NCBI GenBank assembly: GCA_000955795.1
Contig: JYOB01000016.1
Location: 335,908 to 399,907, forward strand
Source of the DNA: Burkholderiaceae bacterium 26
Lineage (GTDB): Bacteria > Pseudomonadota > Gammaproteobacteria > Burkholderiales > Burkholderiaceae
Length of the DNA stretch: 64,000 nt
Direction of reading: 5' to 3'
Shown here: positions 32,546-40,802 of the stretch, one piece after another
How positions within the stretch are numbered: position 1 is the stretch's first letter
Layout of the letters: each line of letters starts with the position of its first letter
The notes under the pieces: generated by a model
Told to the model about the DNA's origin: nothing
Databases searched by the model: none
The model's input: the letters and a program-made list of their open reading frames with translations, nothing else
Program-made: the position numbers and the translations under genes

Positions 32546-32953
32546 TTAAGCGCGGGCTTGTTCGGACTCAGGCAGCGGGGGCAGGGGCCGCCGGTCTTCG
32601 GCGTTGCCTGTGCGGTTGATGAGTGCAATGCAGACACCGCACACGAGCACCGCGCCGATGGCGCCGAGCAGTGCAACGGGGCCGCCGCGCAGTGCCGTCA
32701 CCACGTTCTGCGTGGCCGCCATGGCCACCACGACCGGGATGTACATTGCGCCCCAGAACGAGACGCCCGCCTCGGTGGCGGCGGGCATGAGCCCGTGCCT
32801 GTGCAGGTAGAGCCGCGCGAAGATGAGCAGCAGCATGGCGATGCCCACGCCGCCGACATTGGCCTTTACGCCGATGGCCTGGCCGAGCAGGTCGCCCAGG
32901 AAGAGGCCGGCGAGATGACATAGCGCCAGCAGGGTTGTACCGTAGATGATCAC
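32546..32953 (-). CDS. madL: Malonate transporter subunit MadL
   Basis: Small subunit of MadLM. It has 135 residues and four membrane helices, with the family motif LGDLLGQAIGVKANVGGVGIAM near the start (about 20-42). The start is GTG at 32953 with AGGAG 8 nt upstream. It is separated from mdcE by about 350 bases that contain a large hairpin element, unlike the tight spacing elsewhere in the operon. Confidence 0.92.
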   Translation of the reverse strand: MIIYGTTLLALCHLAGLFLGDLLGQAIGVKANVGGVGIAMLLLIFARLYLHRHGLMPAATEAGVSFWGAMYIPVVVAMAATQNVVTALRGGPVALLGAIGAVLVCGVCIALINRTGNAEDRRPLPPLPESEQARA

Positions 32954-33074
32954 GTCTTTGTCTCCTGAAGGAACGGCGATGGGTCGCCTGTTGTGGGTGT
33001 TTTGGTGATCGAGGGTTGAGGACTAAATTTTTTGCTGGTGGTGCATCCCTTGTTTCATCCCCTGCCGGGGCTGA

Positions 33075-33241
33075 CTTACTTTCTTTGTCTTGCCAAAGAA
33101 AGTAAGCAAAGAAAGGCGCGCCCAAGATGGCGACTTCCCCTTGAATTTCTGCAACCGGGCGGGGAAGGGGAAAACTCGCTGCGCTCAGACAGTTCCCCTT
33201 CCTTTTTCCGCCCGCTTGCAAAAATTCAAGGCGCCATCTAG
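33075..33241. repeat. Large compound palindromic element between mdcE and madL
   Basis: Part one is a perfect 13-bp inverted repeat, CTTACTTTCTTTG (33075-33087) and CAAAGAAAGTAAG (33094-33106). Part two is a long imperfect hairpin: AGATGGCG (33125), TTGAATTT (33141) and GGGGAAGGGGAA (left arm) pair with TTCCCCTTCC (33193), AAATTCAA (33222) and CGCCATCT (33232). It has the look of a dispersed intergenic REP/MITE-like element of this genus. The stretch from 32954 to 33301 holds no real gene; apparent reading frames here are artefacts of the repeat. Confidence 0.8.
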
Positions 33242-33301
33242 GGCAGGTACGGCCAAACCATCGGAGCGCATGTGTTCGCGCCGCGATGCGTTTTCTATTC
33301 G

Positions 33302-34132
33302 TTATGCGCCTTCTGGCTGCGCGTTCCATTGCTTGCGCAGGCGTTTGCGTACTTCTGACGACGCGCTGCGCAGCGGTGTGCCCAGGCGGCTTTCCAGCCC
33401 GCGCGATGGGTCGGCTGCGATATCGGCCAGCGCTGCTGCAAGCGCGGTCTGCACGGTATCGACGTCACCTGCATCGGGCGCGTCGGCAGACTTCACCTTC
33501 AGCAATTTCCACAGCAACCCGAGCGACGCGAAGCTGGCAATGTCGTACGCCATGGGCGGAATCTCTTGCGCGAGGCGTTCCAGATCGGCGACCGAGCGCA
33601 GCGTTACGCGCGCCGCCGCCGCCTTGCCCATGGCGTGCACCATCACCTCGGCATCGTCCAGGGCGAGCAGTCGGTTGGCTTGATAGCCATGTGCCAGCAA
33701 TGCGCCCGACATGGCGCGACCGACGATGAGGCCGATGACGGGGTGGCCGGCCAATCGGGCAGCCGCGTAGGCATCCGCCGCTGCCGCCAGTGCGAGGTGG
33801 ATGCCGTAGGCCTCTTCCCTGCGCCCGTAGGCTTGGCTTGCCACATCGATGACGGCGATGATGGCGCGCTTCTTTTCCTGCCCCGCATCTGCAGTCATGG
33901 CATCGCGCACGGCACGCGCAAGCTGCCAGCCTTCGACGAGGCCGACTTCACCGTTGCGTGCGCGGGGGAAGCGGTTCTGGGCATCGGGCACGACGGCGAT
34001 GTAGCGCGCGGGCTGACCTGCGAGCGCCGCATCGACGACTTGCAGCGTGCTGCCGTAGCCCGCCACCGGCGTGCCGCCGGCAAGCGCGCGCATCCAGGTT
34101 GCGCCGCGCGTGAAAAGTTCGTTCTGGCTCAT
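33302..34132 (-). CDS. mdcE: Malonate decarboxylase gamma subunit
   Basis: With MdcD forms the decarboxylase that acts on malonyl-S-ACP (biotin-independent type). The 276-residue crotonase/carboxyltransferase-fold protein shows AIIAVIDVASQAYGRREEAYG, the conserved SQAYG region, and GLIVGRAMSGALLAHGYQA. Its ATG at 34132 overlaps the mdcD stop (ATGA). The stop is followed by the hairpin element at 33075-33241. Confidence 0.92.
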   Translation of the reverse strand: MSQNELFTRGATWMRALAGGTPVAGYGSTLQVVDAALAGQPARYIAVVPDAQNRFPRARNGEVGLVEGWQLARAVRDAMTADAGQEKKRAIIAVIDVASQAYGRREEAYGIHLALAAAADAYAAARLAGHPVIGLIVGRAMSGALLAHGYQANRLLALDDAEVMVHAMGKAAAARVTLRSVADLERLAQEIPPMAYDIASFASLGLLWKLLKVKSADAPDAGDVDTVQTALAAALADIAADPSRGLESRLGTPLRSASSEVRKRLRKQWNAQPEGA

Positions 34133-34974
34133 GCGACGTCCTTTGCATAGTGCGTGCGCACATCGTCTGCCGTGGCTTGGCGCGATGTGTCGACGGCGGC
34201 GAGTTGGGCGAGGTAGTGATCGATCTGCTTGCTGCGCTGGTGCTTGGGCGCGCCGGCGCGCAGCCACTCGATCACCTGCGCGCGGATGGCGACGGAATCG
34301 TCTTCGATGCAGACATCGGCCAGCCCGGTGGCGGCACGTTGTTCGCCGCCCGTCAGGCTCCAGATGAAGGGGCGATCCCGCGAGTCGTATTCTTCAATGC
34401 CGGCTTCCTGCTCGATCACCTGTGGGCCGTTCAGGCCGAGGCGTGCCTCACGCGTCATCAGCAGGTAGCTGCACAGGCCTGCAGCGATGCTCATGCCGCC
34501 AAAGCAACCGACCACGCCCGCCGTGATGCCGATTACAGGCCCGTACTCGCGCAGCGCACGTATGCCTGCGTGAATCTCGGCAATGGCGGCCAGGCCCAAG
34601 TTGGCTTCCTGCAGCCGCACGCCGCCGGTTTCAAAGACGATGACGGCGCGTGTGGGAATGCCGTTGCGGTTGTCTTCTGCCGCCAGCTCCAGCGCGCCGG
34701 CAATCTTGGCGCCGGACACCTCACCCATGCTGCCGCCCTGGAATGCGCCTTCAATGGCAAGCACCACGGCGGGCTGTCCGCCCAGCGTGCCGCGTGCTAC
34801 CACCACGCCGTCGTCGGCCTGCGTGACGATGCCCTGGCGCGGCAGCCACGGCGAGGTCAATTGCTCGAACGGATCGAGCAGCTCGCGGAAGGTGCCGGGG
34901 TCGAGCAGGGCGATGGCGCGTCGGCGCGCATCGCGTTCGATAAAGCTGTCTCGTTCAATCGGGTTGCGCGACAT
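34129..34974 (-). CDS. mdcD: Malonate decarboxylase beta subunit
   Basis: Carboxyltransferase-like beta subunit, 281 residues. It contains SFIERDARRRAIALLD at the start and the substrate-binding region FETGGVRLQEANLGLAAIAE, ITAGVVGCFGGMSIAAGL and LGLNGPQVIEQEAG. GAGGAG lies 8 nt before the ATG at 34974. It follows mdcC by 10 bases and overlaps mdcE by 4. Confidence 0.93.
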   Translation of the reverse strand: MSRNPIERDSFIERDARRRAIALLDPGTFRELLDPFEQLTSPWLPRQGIVTQADDGVVVARGTLGGQPAVVLAIEGAFQGGSMGEVSGAKIAGALELAAEDNRNGIPTRAVIVFETGGVRLQEANLGLAAIAEIHAGIRALREYGPVIGITAGVVGCFGGMSIAAGLCSYLLMTREARLGLNGPQVIEQEAGIEEYDSRDRPFIWSLTGGEQRAATGLADVCIEDDSVAIRAQVIEWLRAGAPKHQRSKQIDHYLAQLAAVDTSRQATADDVRTHYAKDVA

Positions 34975-34984
34975 GCGTGTCTCC

Positions 34985-35284
34985 TCAAGGCTGGGCGAGC
35001 GCTTCAAGCGCTTGCTCAAGCCGCAACCGGACCACGGCCGGTGTCGCGCCGAAGTCGTTGATGATGATCTTGGCCGCCGGCCACGCGTGCGAGCCGAACA
35101 CGCGTGCAAGCTGCGCCTGCCACGTCGCGCTCATGCCGTTGACGGATGTAGTGATGGCCACGTCGATCTGGCCGGCGCTGCCGGGGGTCAGCAGCACTTC
35201 GAGGTCGCCCGAGCCGACCACGCCGGCATACGCGCGGCGCCCAGCGGGTGCGCCGCCGGTGAACTGAAAATCAAGATGCTCCAT
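34985..35284 (-). CDS. mdcC: Malonate decarboxylase acyl carrier protein (delta subunit)
   Basis: The 99-residue acyl carrier subunit. The Ser that takes the phosphoribosyl-dephospho-CoA group is expected in GVVGSGDLEVLL (Ser25). AGGAAA precedes the ATG. The start lies inside the end of mdcB (14-base overlap). Its length and the C-terminal INDFGATPAVVRLRLEQALE segment fit the family. Confidence 0.92.
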   Translation of the reverse strand: MEHLDFQFTGGAPAGRRAYAGVVGSGDLEVLLTPGSAGQIDVAITTSVNGMSATWQAQLARVFGSHAWPAAKIIINDFGATPAVVRLRLEQALEALAQP

Positions 35285-36200
35285 GTTCGGTTTCCTGATG
35301 AGCGGATTCGATATCGGACACGGCGTGCGCGCTTGCAGGCAGGCGGTCGAGGAAGAGTGCGGCGGCCAGCAAGTCGGCCGCGCCGCCGGGTGACACGTGC
35401 AGCGCCAGTATGTCTTGTTCAAGCGTGCGGAAAGCGCGGCGGCCTTGTGCTGTTGCCAAGCCGCCTTCTGTACGCACGGTGGCCGCGCCGGTTTGCACGA
35501 CGTGCAGTGCCTTGGCGCCGCCGCGTGCGAGCACGCAGGTGTCGTCAAGCGCAGCCATGACGGCAAGCAATGCATCCACGCGTGCGTGGTCTTCACGGAT
35601 GCCTGCTGCACGCGCTTCGCGCAGCGCCGGCAGCGCCACTTTGATCACGTGCGGGAAGCCGGCACAGGCTTGGCCCTTGGCCCCGCCGACGCCGTAATCG
35701 TTGCAGGCGCGCTCGCCTTTGTGGCCAGTCGAGACGGGCGCAAAGCGATCGGGAATGTTCGCCAGACGCGCGGCGCGGCCCGCAACAGCGGCTGCGCTTA
35801 ACGCTTGCGGCGCTTGGCTCGCCGCCGTGACCAGCAGGCCGAGCGCCCAGATGGCGCCGCGGTGCGTGTTGATGCCGCCCGTGGCATCGAGCATGGCCGC
35901 TTCGCCTTCGCGCCCCAGGCGGCCGATGCGCTCGCGCAGCGCGAGTTGTGCGCCGGCTTGCATTTCGATCTGCGCGCCGGCCAGTGCCATGGCTTCAAAC
36001 ACCGGGCGCAGGGTTTGGGCGGAATGCACCATCAGCGTCCAGTCGAGATCGTGATGCGCGCCGTTGCCACGCACATCCACAAGACCGGGTTTGGGCGACA
36101 GCGTTACCTCGTCGATGAGGGCGGACTCGACCAGCGCGGCCAACCGCTTTGCACGCGCTTTCGGGCTGGCCGGCAGAGGCCGTTGCAATGTCTTCTCCAT
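35271..36200 (-). CDS. mdcB: Triphosphoribosyl-dephospho-CoA synthase
   Basis: Makes the prosthetic-group precursor from dephospho-CoA and ATP. The 309-residue CitG/MdcB-family protein shows EVTLSPKPGLVDVRGNGAHH (36-55 region), GINTHRGAIWALGLL, and STGHKGERACNDYGVGGAKG. The ATG shares a base with the mdcA stop (TAATG). The pairing of mdcB with mdcG is diagnostic for malonate decarboxylase. Confidence 0.93.
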   Translation of the reverse strand: MEKTLQRPLPASPKARAKRLAALVESALIDEVTLSPKPGLVDVRGNGAHHDLDWTLMVHSAQTLRPVFEAMALAGAQIEMQAGAQLALRERIGRLGREGEAAMLDATGGINTHRGAIWALGLLVTAASQAPQALSAAAVAGRAARLANIPDRFAPVSTGHKGERACNDYGVGGAKGQACAGFPHVIKVALPALREARAAGIREDHARVDALLAVMAALDDTCVLARGGAKALHVVQTGAATVRTEGGLATAQGRRAFRTLEQDILALHVSPGGAADLLAAALFLDRLPASAHAVSDIESAHQETEHGAS

Positions 36201-37888
36201 TACCAGCTCCGGAAGCGTGCAGGCGGTTCGTACAGACCGCCGGACCATTCGACTAGGTCGGCGATGCTCTTGGCGGCAAGCAGCTCGCGGCTGGCATCGC
36301 TGCGGCGCACGTCGAGGTCTTCTGGCAGGGCGATCAGGCCGTCGCGGCGCATCTGCTCGGTCTTGGACGGATCGTGGCGCAGGCCGATCGACGTCACGCC
36401 AGCCACGGCGGCAATCATGGCGCGCCGCTCTTCCAGCGAGCGCGCCTTGTAGAGATACGCAATGCCGTCTTCGGTGAGCAGGTGCGTGACGTCGTCGCCG
36501 TAGATCATGATGGGCGCGAGCGGCATGCCGCTTTGCTTGGCCACAGCCACCGCGTCGAGCGTGTCGACGAAGGTCGGCTTGCCGCCTTCCTGGAACGTCT
36601 CGACCATCTGCACGACAAGCTTCTTGCCGCGCTCGAGCATCGTCACCGGTTCGGTCATGTCGAGCCACGCAGGCGTAGCGTGACGGCGGCCGCGCGGGTC
36701 GTGGCCCATGTTGGGCGCGCCGCCAAAGCCGGCCAGGCGCCCGCGCGTGACGGTGGACGAATGCCCGTCGCCATCCACCTGCAGCGTCGCGCCAATGAAC
36801 AGGTCGACCGCATATTGGCCGGCGAGTTGGCACAGCATGCGATTCGAGCGCAGCGAACCGTCGCGGCCGGTGAAGAACACATCGGGGCGCGCCGCCACGT
36901 AGCGTTCCATGCCGAGTTCTGTACCGAAGCAGTGCACGCTTTCCACCCAGCCCGATTCAATGGCGGGAATGAGCGTCGGGTGCGGGTTGAGCGTCCAGTT
37001 GCGGCAGATCTTGCCCTTGAGGCCCAGGCGTTCGCCATACGTCGGCAGGATCAGCTCGATGGCGGCGGTGTTGAAGCCAATGCCGTGGTTGAGCGACTGC
37101 ACGTTGTGCCGCTGGTAGATGCCGCGAATGGCCATCATCGCCATCAGCACGTGCACGGGCTTGATGAGGCGCGGGTCGCGTGTGAACAGCGGCTCGATGT
37201 AGAACGGCTTGTCGGCCTGCACGATGAAGTCGACCCACGAGCCGGGAATGTCCACACGTGGCAGATCGGCCGGATCGTCGACGATCTCGTTCACCTGCAC
37301 GATGACGATGCCGTCAGAAAACGCCGTGGGCTCCACCAGCGCGGGCGTGTCTTCGGTGCTCGGACCGGTGTAGATGTTGCCGTCGCGGTCGGCCTTGAAA
37401 CCGGCCACCAGCGACACGTTCGGAATCAGGTCCACCACCAGCCGCGCATACAGCTCGATATAGGTGTGGATGGCGCCGACTTCCAGTAGCCCGTCGGCCA
37501 GCAACTGGCTGATGCGCAGGCTCTGCGGCCCGGCAAACGAGAAGTCCAGCTTGTGGGCGATGCCGGCTTCGAAAATGTCGAGGTGTTCGGCCCGGCTTAC
37601 GCTCGGCATGATCATGTGCAGATCGTGCAGGCGCTCGGGGTTGACCTTGGCCAGCGAGCGCGAGAGGAAATCTGCCTGCTTCTGGTTATTGCCTTCCAGC
37701 ACGACGCGATCGCCCGGGGCGAGCAACGCTTCGAGTGCGGCAACGATATCGCTGGTGGGGATGACCTTGCCGTTGGCAATGCGCCGGGCTGCAGTCAGGC
37801 GGCGTTCTTTCTCGTCGCGCCGGCGGCGCCATTGGGGCGGGATGGGTGCGTTGGCCCCGTTTGCCGATTGGGTGGGCATCGGTTGCAT
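36200..37888 (-). CDS. mdcA: Malonate decarboxylase alpha subunit (acetyl-S-ACP:malonate ACP transferase)
   Basis: First gene of the operon. The 562-residue CoA-transferase-like subunit swaps malonate for acetate on the acyl carrier protein. Visible: LEGNNQKQADFLSRSL, the long conserved GFKADRDGNIYTGPSTEDTPA, GRLAGFGGAPNMGHDPRGRRH and YGDDVTHLLTEDGIAYLYKA. I use the ATG at 37888; ATG 37879 is close, and the ribosome site GGAGA is about 11 nt from the former. A perfect 27-bp palindrome lies 83 bases upstream and is a likely MdcR operator. Confidence 0.93.
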   Translation of the reverse strand: MQPMPTQSANGANAPIPPQWRRRRDEKERRLTAARRIANGKVIPTSDIVAALEALLAPGDRVVLEGNNQKQADFLSRSLAKVNPERLHDLHMIMPSVSRAEHLDIFEAGIAHKLDFSFAGPQSLRISQLLADGLLEVGAIHTYIELYARLVVDLIPNVSLVAGFKADRDGNIYTGPSTEDTPALVEPTAFSDGIVIVQVNEIVDDPADLPRVDIPGSWVDFIVQADKPFYIEPLFTRDPRLIKPVHVLMAMMAIRGIYQRHNVQSLNHGIGFNTAAIELILPTYGERLGLKGKICRNWTLNPHPTLIPAIESGWVESVHCFGTELGMERYVAARPDVFFTGRDGSLRSNRMLCQLAGQYAVDLFIGATLQVDGDGHSSTVTRGRLAGFGGAPNMGHDPRGRRHATPAWLDMTEPVTMLERGKKLVVQMVETFQEGGKPTFVDTLDAVAVAKQSGMPLAPIMIYGDDVTHLLTEDGIAYLYKARSLEERRAMIAAVAGVTSIGLRHDPSKTEQMRRDGLIALPEDLDVRRSDASRELLAAKSIADLVEWSGGLYEPPARFRSW

Positions 37889-37970
37889 TGGGTGGCGTCT
37901 CCAGCCTTGATTGATTTGATGCCCTGTACCGTAGGTGGGAACCCCGTGCGCTTCAATCAACCTAGACGCA

Positions 37971-37997
37971 GTTTCATTAACTTGAAGTTAATGAAAC
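37971..37997. promoter_or_regulatory. 27-bp perfect palindrome, probable MdcR operator
   Basis: GTTTCATTAACTT (37971-37983) and AAGTTAATGAAAC (37985-37997) flank a single G at 37984. The inner ATTAACTTGAAGTTAAT fits the T-N11-A form of LysR-type binding sites. It lies 83 bases upstream of mdcA, the usual place for a LysR activator. Confidence 0.72.
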
Positions 37998-38367
37998 AAT
38001 GGCCGATTCTGATAGCAGCGCGCCGACAAGGACACTTCGAATAGTTGCGGTGACCTGCTCTCTGGCCCGCGTGATGCGTCTGTCCAGCAGGTGCGCGCCA
38101 TTGACGCCGACGCGGTAGACCCGGACTGTTCGCTGCTGCGATGGATGGCAGCGCAGGGGCTCGTGCTATCGGTCGTCTTGGGGCTCTGCCCATTCACCGA
38201 TGCGGTGCGTGGCCGCCTGTTTGACCGCTTGCAAGACGACAGTCAATCGCCTGCAGTTTCACGGAAATCGGACCCGTCGTTGGAAGGCGCACTGAACTCC
38301 TCGCGCTAGGCTTTGCAAGCGAGTTACGTTGCCGAGGGACAACGCTCAACGGGAGCAGAGATCGCCC
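37998..38367. other. Intergenic stretch without a recognised gene
   Basis: Between the mdcA operator and the ferredoxin gene. Short reading frames exist on both strands, but none has a ribosome site or recognisable domain. It may be debris from the insertion that separated mdcR from mdcA. Confidence 0.4.
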
Positions 38368-38685
38368 TCAGTTGGGGCGATCAATACGGAGTCTCTGGAC
38401 GATCCGACCGTTGACAAGATGCTCGTCCACAATCTCGTCGATGTCTTTTGTATCGATGTAGGTGTACCAGACTGCCTCGGGATAAATCACCACGGTCGGA
38501 CCGTATTCGCATTGCGATAAGTAACCCGCACGGTTGACGCGAATCTGGCCTGTCAGATGTGGGGCCGCTTCAGTCAAACGCCGTTTGGCATACGCACAGA
38601 GTTCCGTTGCTCCGTGGTGGTCGCACGCATCACCGTTCTCGCGGCGATTCGTGCAGAAGAAGATGTGACGCTGATAGAACGTCAT
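38368..38685 (-). CDS. Thioredoxin-fold (2Fe-2S) ferredoxin
   Basis: A 105-residue ferredoxin of the thioredoxin-like family. Cluster ligands are expected among FFCTNRRENGDACDHHG (two Cys in an eight-residue spacing) and the later LSQCEYGPTVVIYPEAVWY segment, the family's signature C-E-x-G-P. The ATG overlaps the stop of the EamA transporter gene (ATGA), so translation is coupled. The redox partner is unknown; it has no obvious link to malonate. Confidence 0.88.
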   Translation of the reverse strand: MTFYQRHIFFCTNRRENGDACDHHGATELCAYAKRRLTEAAPHLTGQIRVNRAGYLSQCEYGPTVVIYPEAVWYTYIDTKDIDEIVDEHLVNGRIVQRLRIDRPN

Positions 38686-39686
38686 GGTGTGGGTTCCGTC
38701 GTGGTATGCGTCGGTGCACGAGAGGATGTCGCCACGGTCTTGGGACGTTTTTTGGGCGTCCACTGGATGATGACGATCCCGCTGAGCAGGATGACGGTGC
38801 CCAGCACGCCTACCCACGCCATGTGTTCGTGCAGCAGGATGACGGCCAGCACGGTGGACACCAATGGCTCCAGCAGGCTCGCAATCGCGCCCCCGATGGC
38901 GCCCGTGCCCTTGAGTCCGCTCAGGAACAGGGTCTGGGCAATCGCCGTGGGCACGGCGGCCACATACAACAGCATCGCCCAGCCGCCCGGTGAGTAGCTC
39001 AGTTGCAAGCCCTCGACCAAGCCGAAGGGCAGCAGCGCAAGTGCGCCGATGGCGAAGCCGATGCCTCCGGCGTGCATGGGTCCGCAGACTGAGCCTGAGG
39101 CGCGCGCTGCAAGCACGTAAAACGCCTGGCAGACTGCGCATGCAATGGCGATAGCGACACCGATCCAGAAACCATGGCTGTTCTGGTTGGCCTCGGTAGG
39201 CAAGCCCACCAGCAACACGGTCCCTACGATGGCCGTGACCAGGGCGACCAGGGTCTGCGCTTGAAGACGTTCACCGAGCCACACCACTGAGATGAGCGCC
39301 ACGAAGATCGGCGCGCCACAGATGCTGATCAGCACTGAGATGGCGACGCCCACGCGCTCAATGGCCAACACATATGTAAGTTGATAGGCGGCCATCCCGA
39401 GCCCGAGTCCGATCAACACGAAGAAGCCGCGCATCGTCAGCGGCGCAAGCCAAGTGCCCATGCGGATACGGGCCATGACCAAGAGGAATGGCACCGATAG
39501 CGCAAGCCGCAGGAAACTGATGGACACGGCGTTGGCGCCCCCCGATGTTCCCAGCGCGTGAAAGACAATGCCGGTTGTGCCCCACAGCGTGGCGGCCGTG
39601 AGCACTGCGGCCCAGCCGTCGCGAGCAGATTTTCCGCTGGAACTATCTGGGGTGACGGGACGTTGAGTCGGATTGGCGCTGTCCAT
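38682..39686 (-). CDS. EamA/DMT-family transporter
   Basis: A 334-residue inner-membrane metabolite exporter with two EamA repeats and about ten helices (first repeat about 25-155, second about 165-310). Typical features are LWGTTGIVFHAL near the start and the LLEPLVSTVLAVILLHE motif in the second repeat. AAAGG precedes the ATG. It is divergent from the TetR gene at 39979, which probably represses it; the inducer may be its substrate. Confidence 0.9.
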   Translation of the reverse strand: MDSANPTQRPVTPDSSSGKSARDGWAAVLTAATLWGTTGIVFHALGTSGGANAVSISFLRLALSVPFLLVMARIRMGTWLAPLTMRGFFVLIGLGLGMAAYQLTYVLAIERVGVAISVLISICGAPIFVALISVVWLGERLQAQTLVALVTAIVGTVLLVGLPTEANQNSHGFWIGVAIAIACAVCQAFYVLAARASGSVCGPMHAGGIGFAIGALALLPFGLVEGLQLSYSPGGWAMLLYVAAVPTAIAQTLFLSGLKGTGAIGGAIASLLEPLVSTVLAVILLHEHMAWVGVLGTVILLSGIVIIQWTPKKRPKTVATSSRAPTHTTTEPTP

Positions 39687-39688
39687 GG

Positions 39689-39832
39689 TTAGCCTTTGAA
39701 AAGCGAGAATTGCTTGGTCAGGGGTTCGACATCCTCGCGCGGCCCGAAGAGCACGACGACGACAAAATCGAGCCCTTCACCAGCGGCCGCTTGTGTTGCC
39801 GTTATTTGCGCATCGGCGGATCGGCCAATCAT
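39689..39832 (-). other. 47-codon open frame ending next to the EamA start
   Basis: The frame MIGRSADAQITATQAAAGEG... ends in TAA two bases before the EamA ATG. The C-terminal half reads like a folded domain end (LDFVVVVLFGPREDVEPLT). No ribosome site is seen. It may be a leader peptide, a remnant of a lost gene, or chance. Confidence 0.25.
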
Positions 39833-39908
39833 GGAAGTGGTGAACACGCGGCGGCTTGGCACGTACCTGGGGCGGGACTGTTCAGAAGAGTCCTTTGCGC
39901 AATCGCGC

Positions 39909-39950
39909 TATAATTTTTGTCATGGTCGTCAATGTTGACACCAGTGTCAA
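39909..39950 (+). promoter_or_regulatory. -10 box and operator of the tetR gene
   Basis: TATAAT (39909-39914) is followed by the dyad TTGACAC-CA-GTGTCAA (39935-39950), which lies between the expected transcription start and the ATG at 39979. This is the standard place for TetR autorepression. Confidence 0.62.
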
Positions 39951-39978
39951 ATATCAAAAGGTGGAGATCTCAAAGACG

Positions 39979-40569
39979 ATGGCCATGGTTCGGCAGTTCG
40001 ATGAGGAAGCTGTGCTCAGCAAGGTGCTGGAGCTGTTCTGGGTCAAAGGCTGGCAGGCGACCTCCATGGCTGACCTGGCGGAGGCCACTGACGTGCAGCG
40101 CGGCTCCCTCTATCACGCGTATGGCGGCAAGGAGCAGCTTTTTCAGCTGGCGTTCGATCGATATGCGGAAGCGGTTCTGACCGAGTCGCGACAGGCGCTG
40201 GAGGCTCCATCCGCGCGTCGCGCGCTGGAGCGCTTCTTCGACGTGTCCATTACCAGCATGACGGCCGACGTGCCACCACGAGGCTGCTTCACGACCAAGA
40301 CGGCCGTGGAGAGTGACGTGATTGGGGAGGCCATGCAGAACCGCGTGCGCGAGCTTCTGGAACAGTTGGAGGCGGTTATCGCCGAAGCGCTGTCTCGTGA
40401 TGCGGTGCGCGCATCGCTCGCCGTGCCGCCCGATAAAGCTGCTCAGGCCATCATTGCGTTTACGCGCGGGCTGGCCGTGATGGAGCGCATCTATCATGAT
40501 CCAGTTCGGCTACGCGAACTGGCCGCGCTTCAGATCAAGCTGCTTGTGGGGCCCGAAGGCGGCAATTGA
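39979..40569 (+). CDS. TetR-family repressor
   Basis: A 196-residue regulator. The helix-turn-helix is LAEATDVQRGSLYHAYGGKEQLF (about residues 30-52); the C-terminal ligand domain has PPRGCFTTKTAVES, typical of the AcuR/YezE-like group. I chose ATG 39979 (MAMVRQFDEEAVL) rather than ATG 39922 because the family starts here and because the operator dyad would otherwise lie inside the gene. Divergent from the EamA transporter, which it likely controls. Confidence 0.85.
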   Translation: MAMVRQFDEEAVLSKVLELFWVKGWQATSMADLAEATDVQRGSLYHAYGGKEQLFQLAFDRYAEAVLTESRQALEAPSARRALERFFDVSITSMTADVPPRGCFTTKTAVESDVIGEAMQNRVRELLEQLEAVIAEALSRDAVRASLAVPPDKAAQAIIAFTRGLAVMERIYHDPVRLRELAALQIKLLVGPEGGN

Positions 40570-40802
40570 GTTGCGGCATTTCCCACGCGGGGGCGGGCGC
40601 CTTCAACCAGGGAAGTGAACGCTCCTGAGGCGGAGTCCAAGCGCTGGGATGAGCTCGAAGCCGGTCTCGCGAAATCTCACCTGTAATCGGGTCGACTTGA
40701 GCGATTGGCACTGGCGGTGTGGTATTGATGGCGCGCCGTCGCCACAATTCGCTGCAAAGTGTCACCTCAACTATTTAGAACGCGCCCGGACAAGACCCAG
40801 CC

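Noticed and set aside
32568-33329. Minus-strand frame across madL and the hairpin element
   Set aside because: Runs through the repeat and a different frame of madL. The apparent protein (LEFLQAGGKRKG...) is translated repeat sequence.
33090-33683. Plus-strand frame beginning MPKKVSKERRAQDGDF
   Set aside because: Arises from the same hairpin element and then runs antisense to mdcE; not a real gene.
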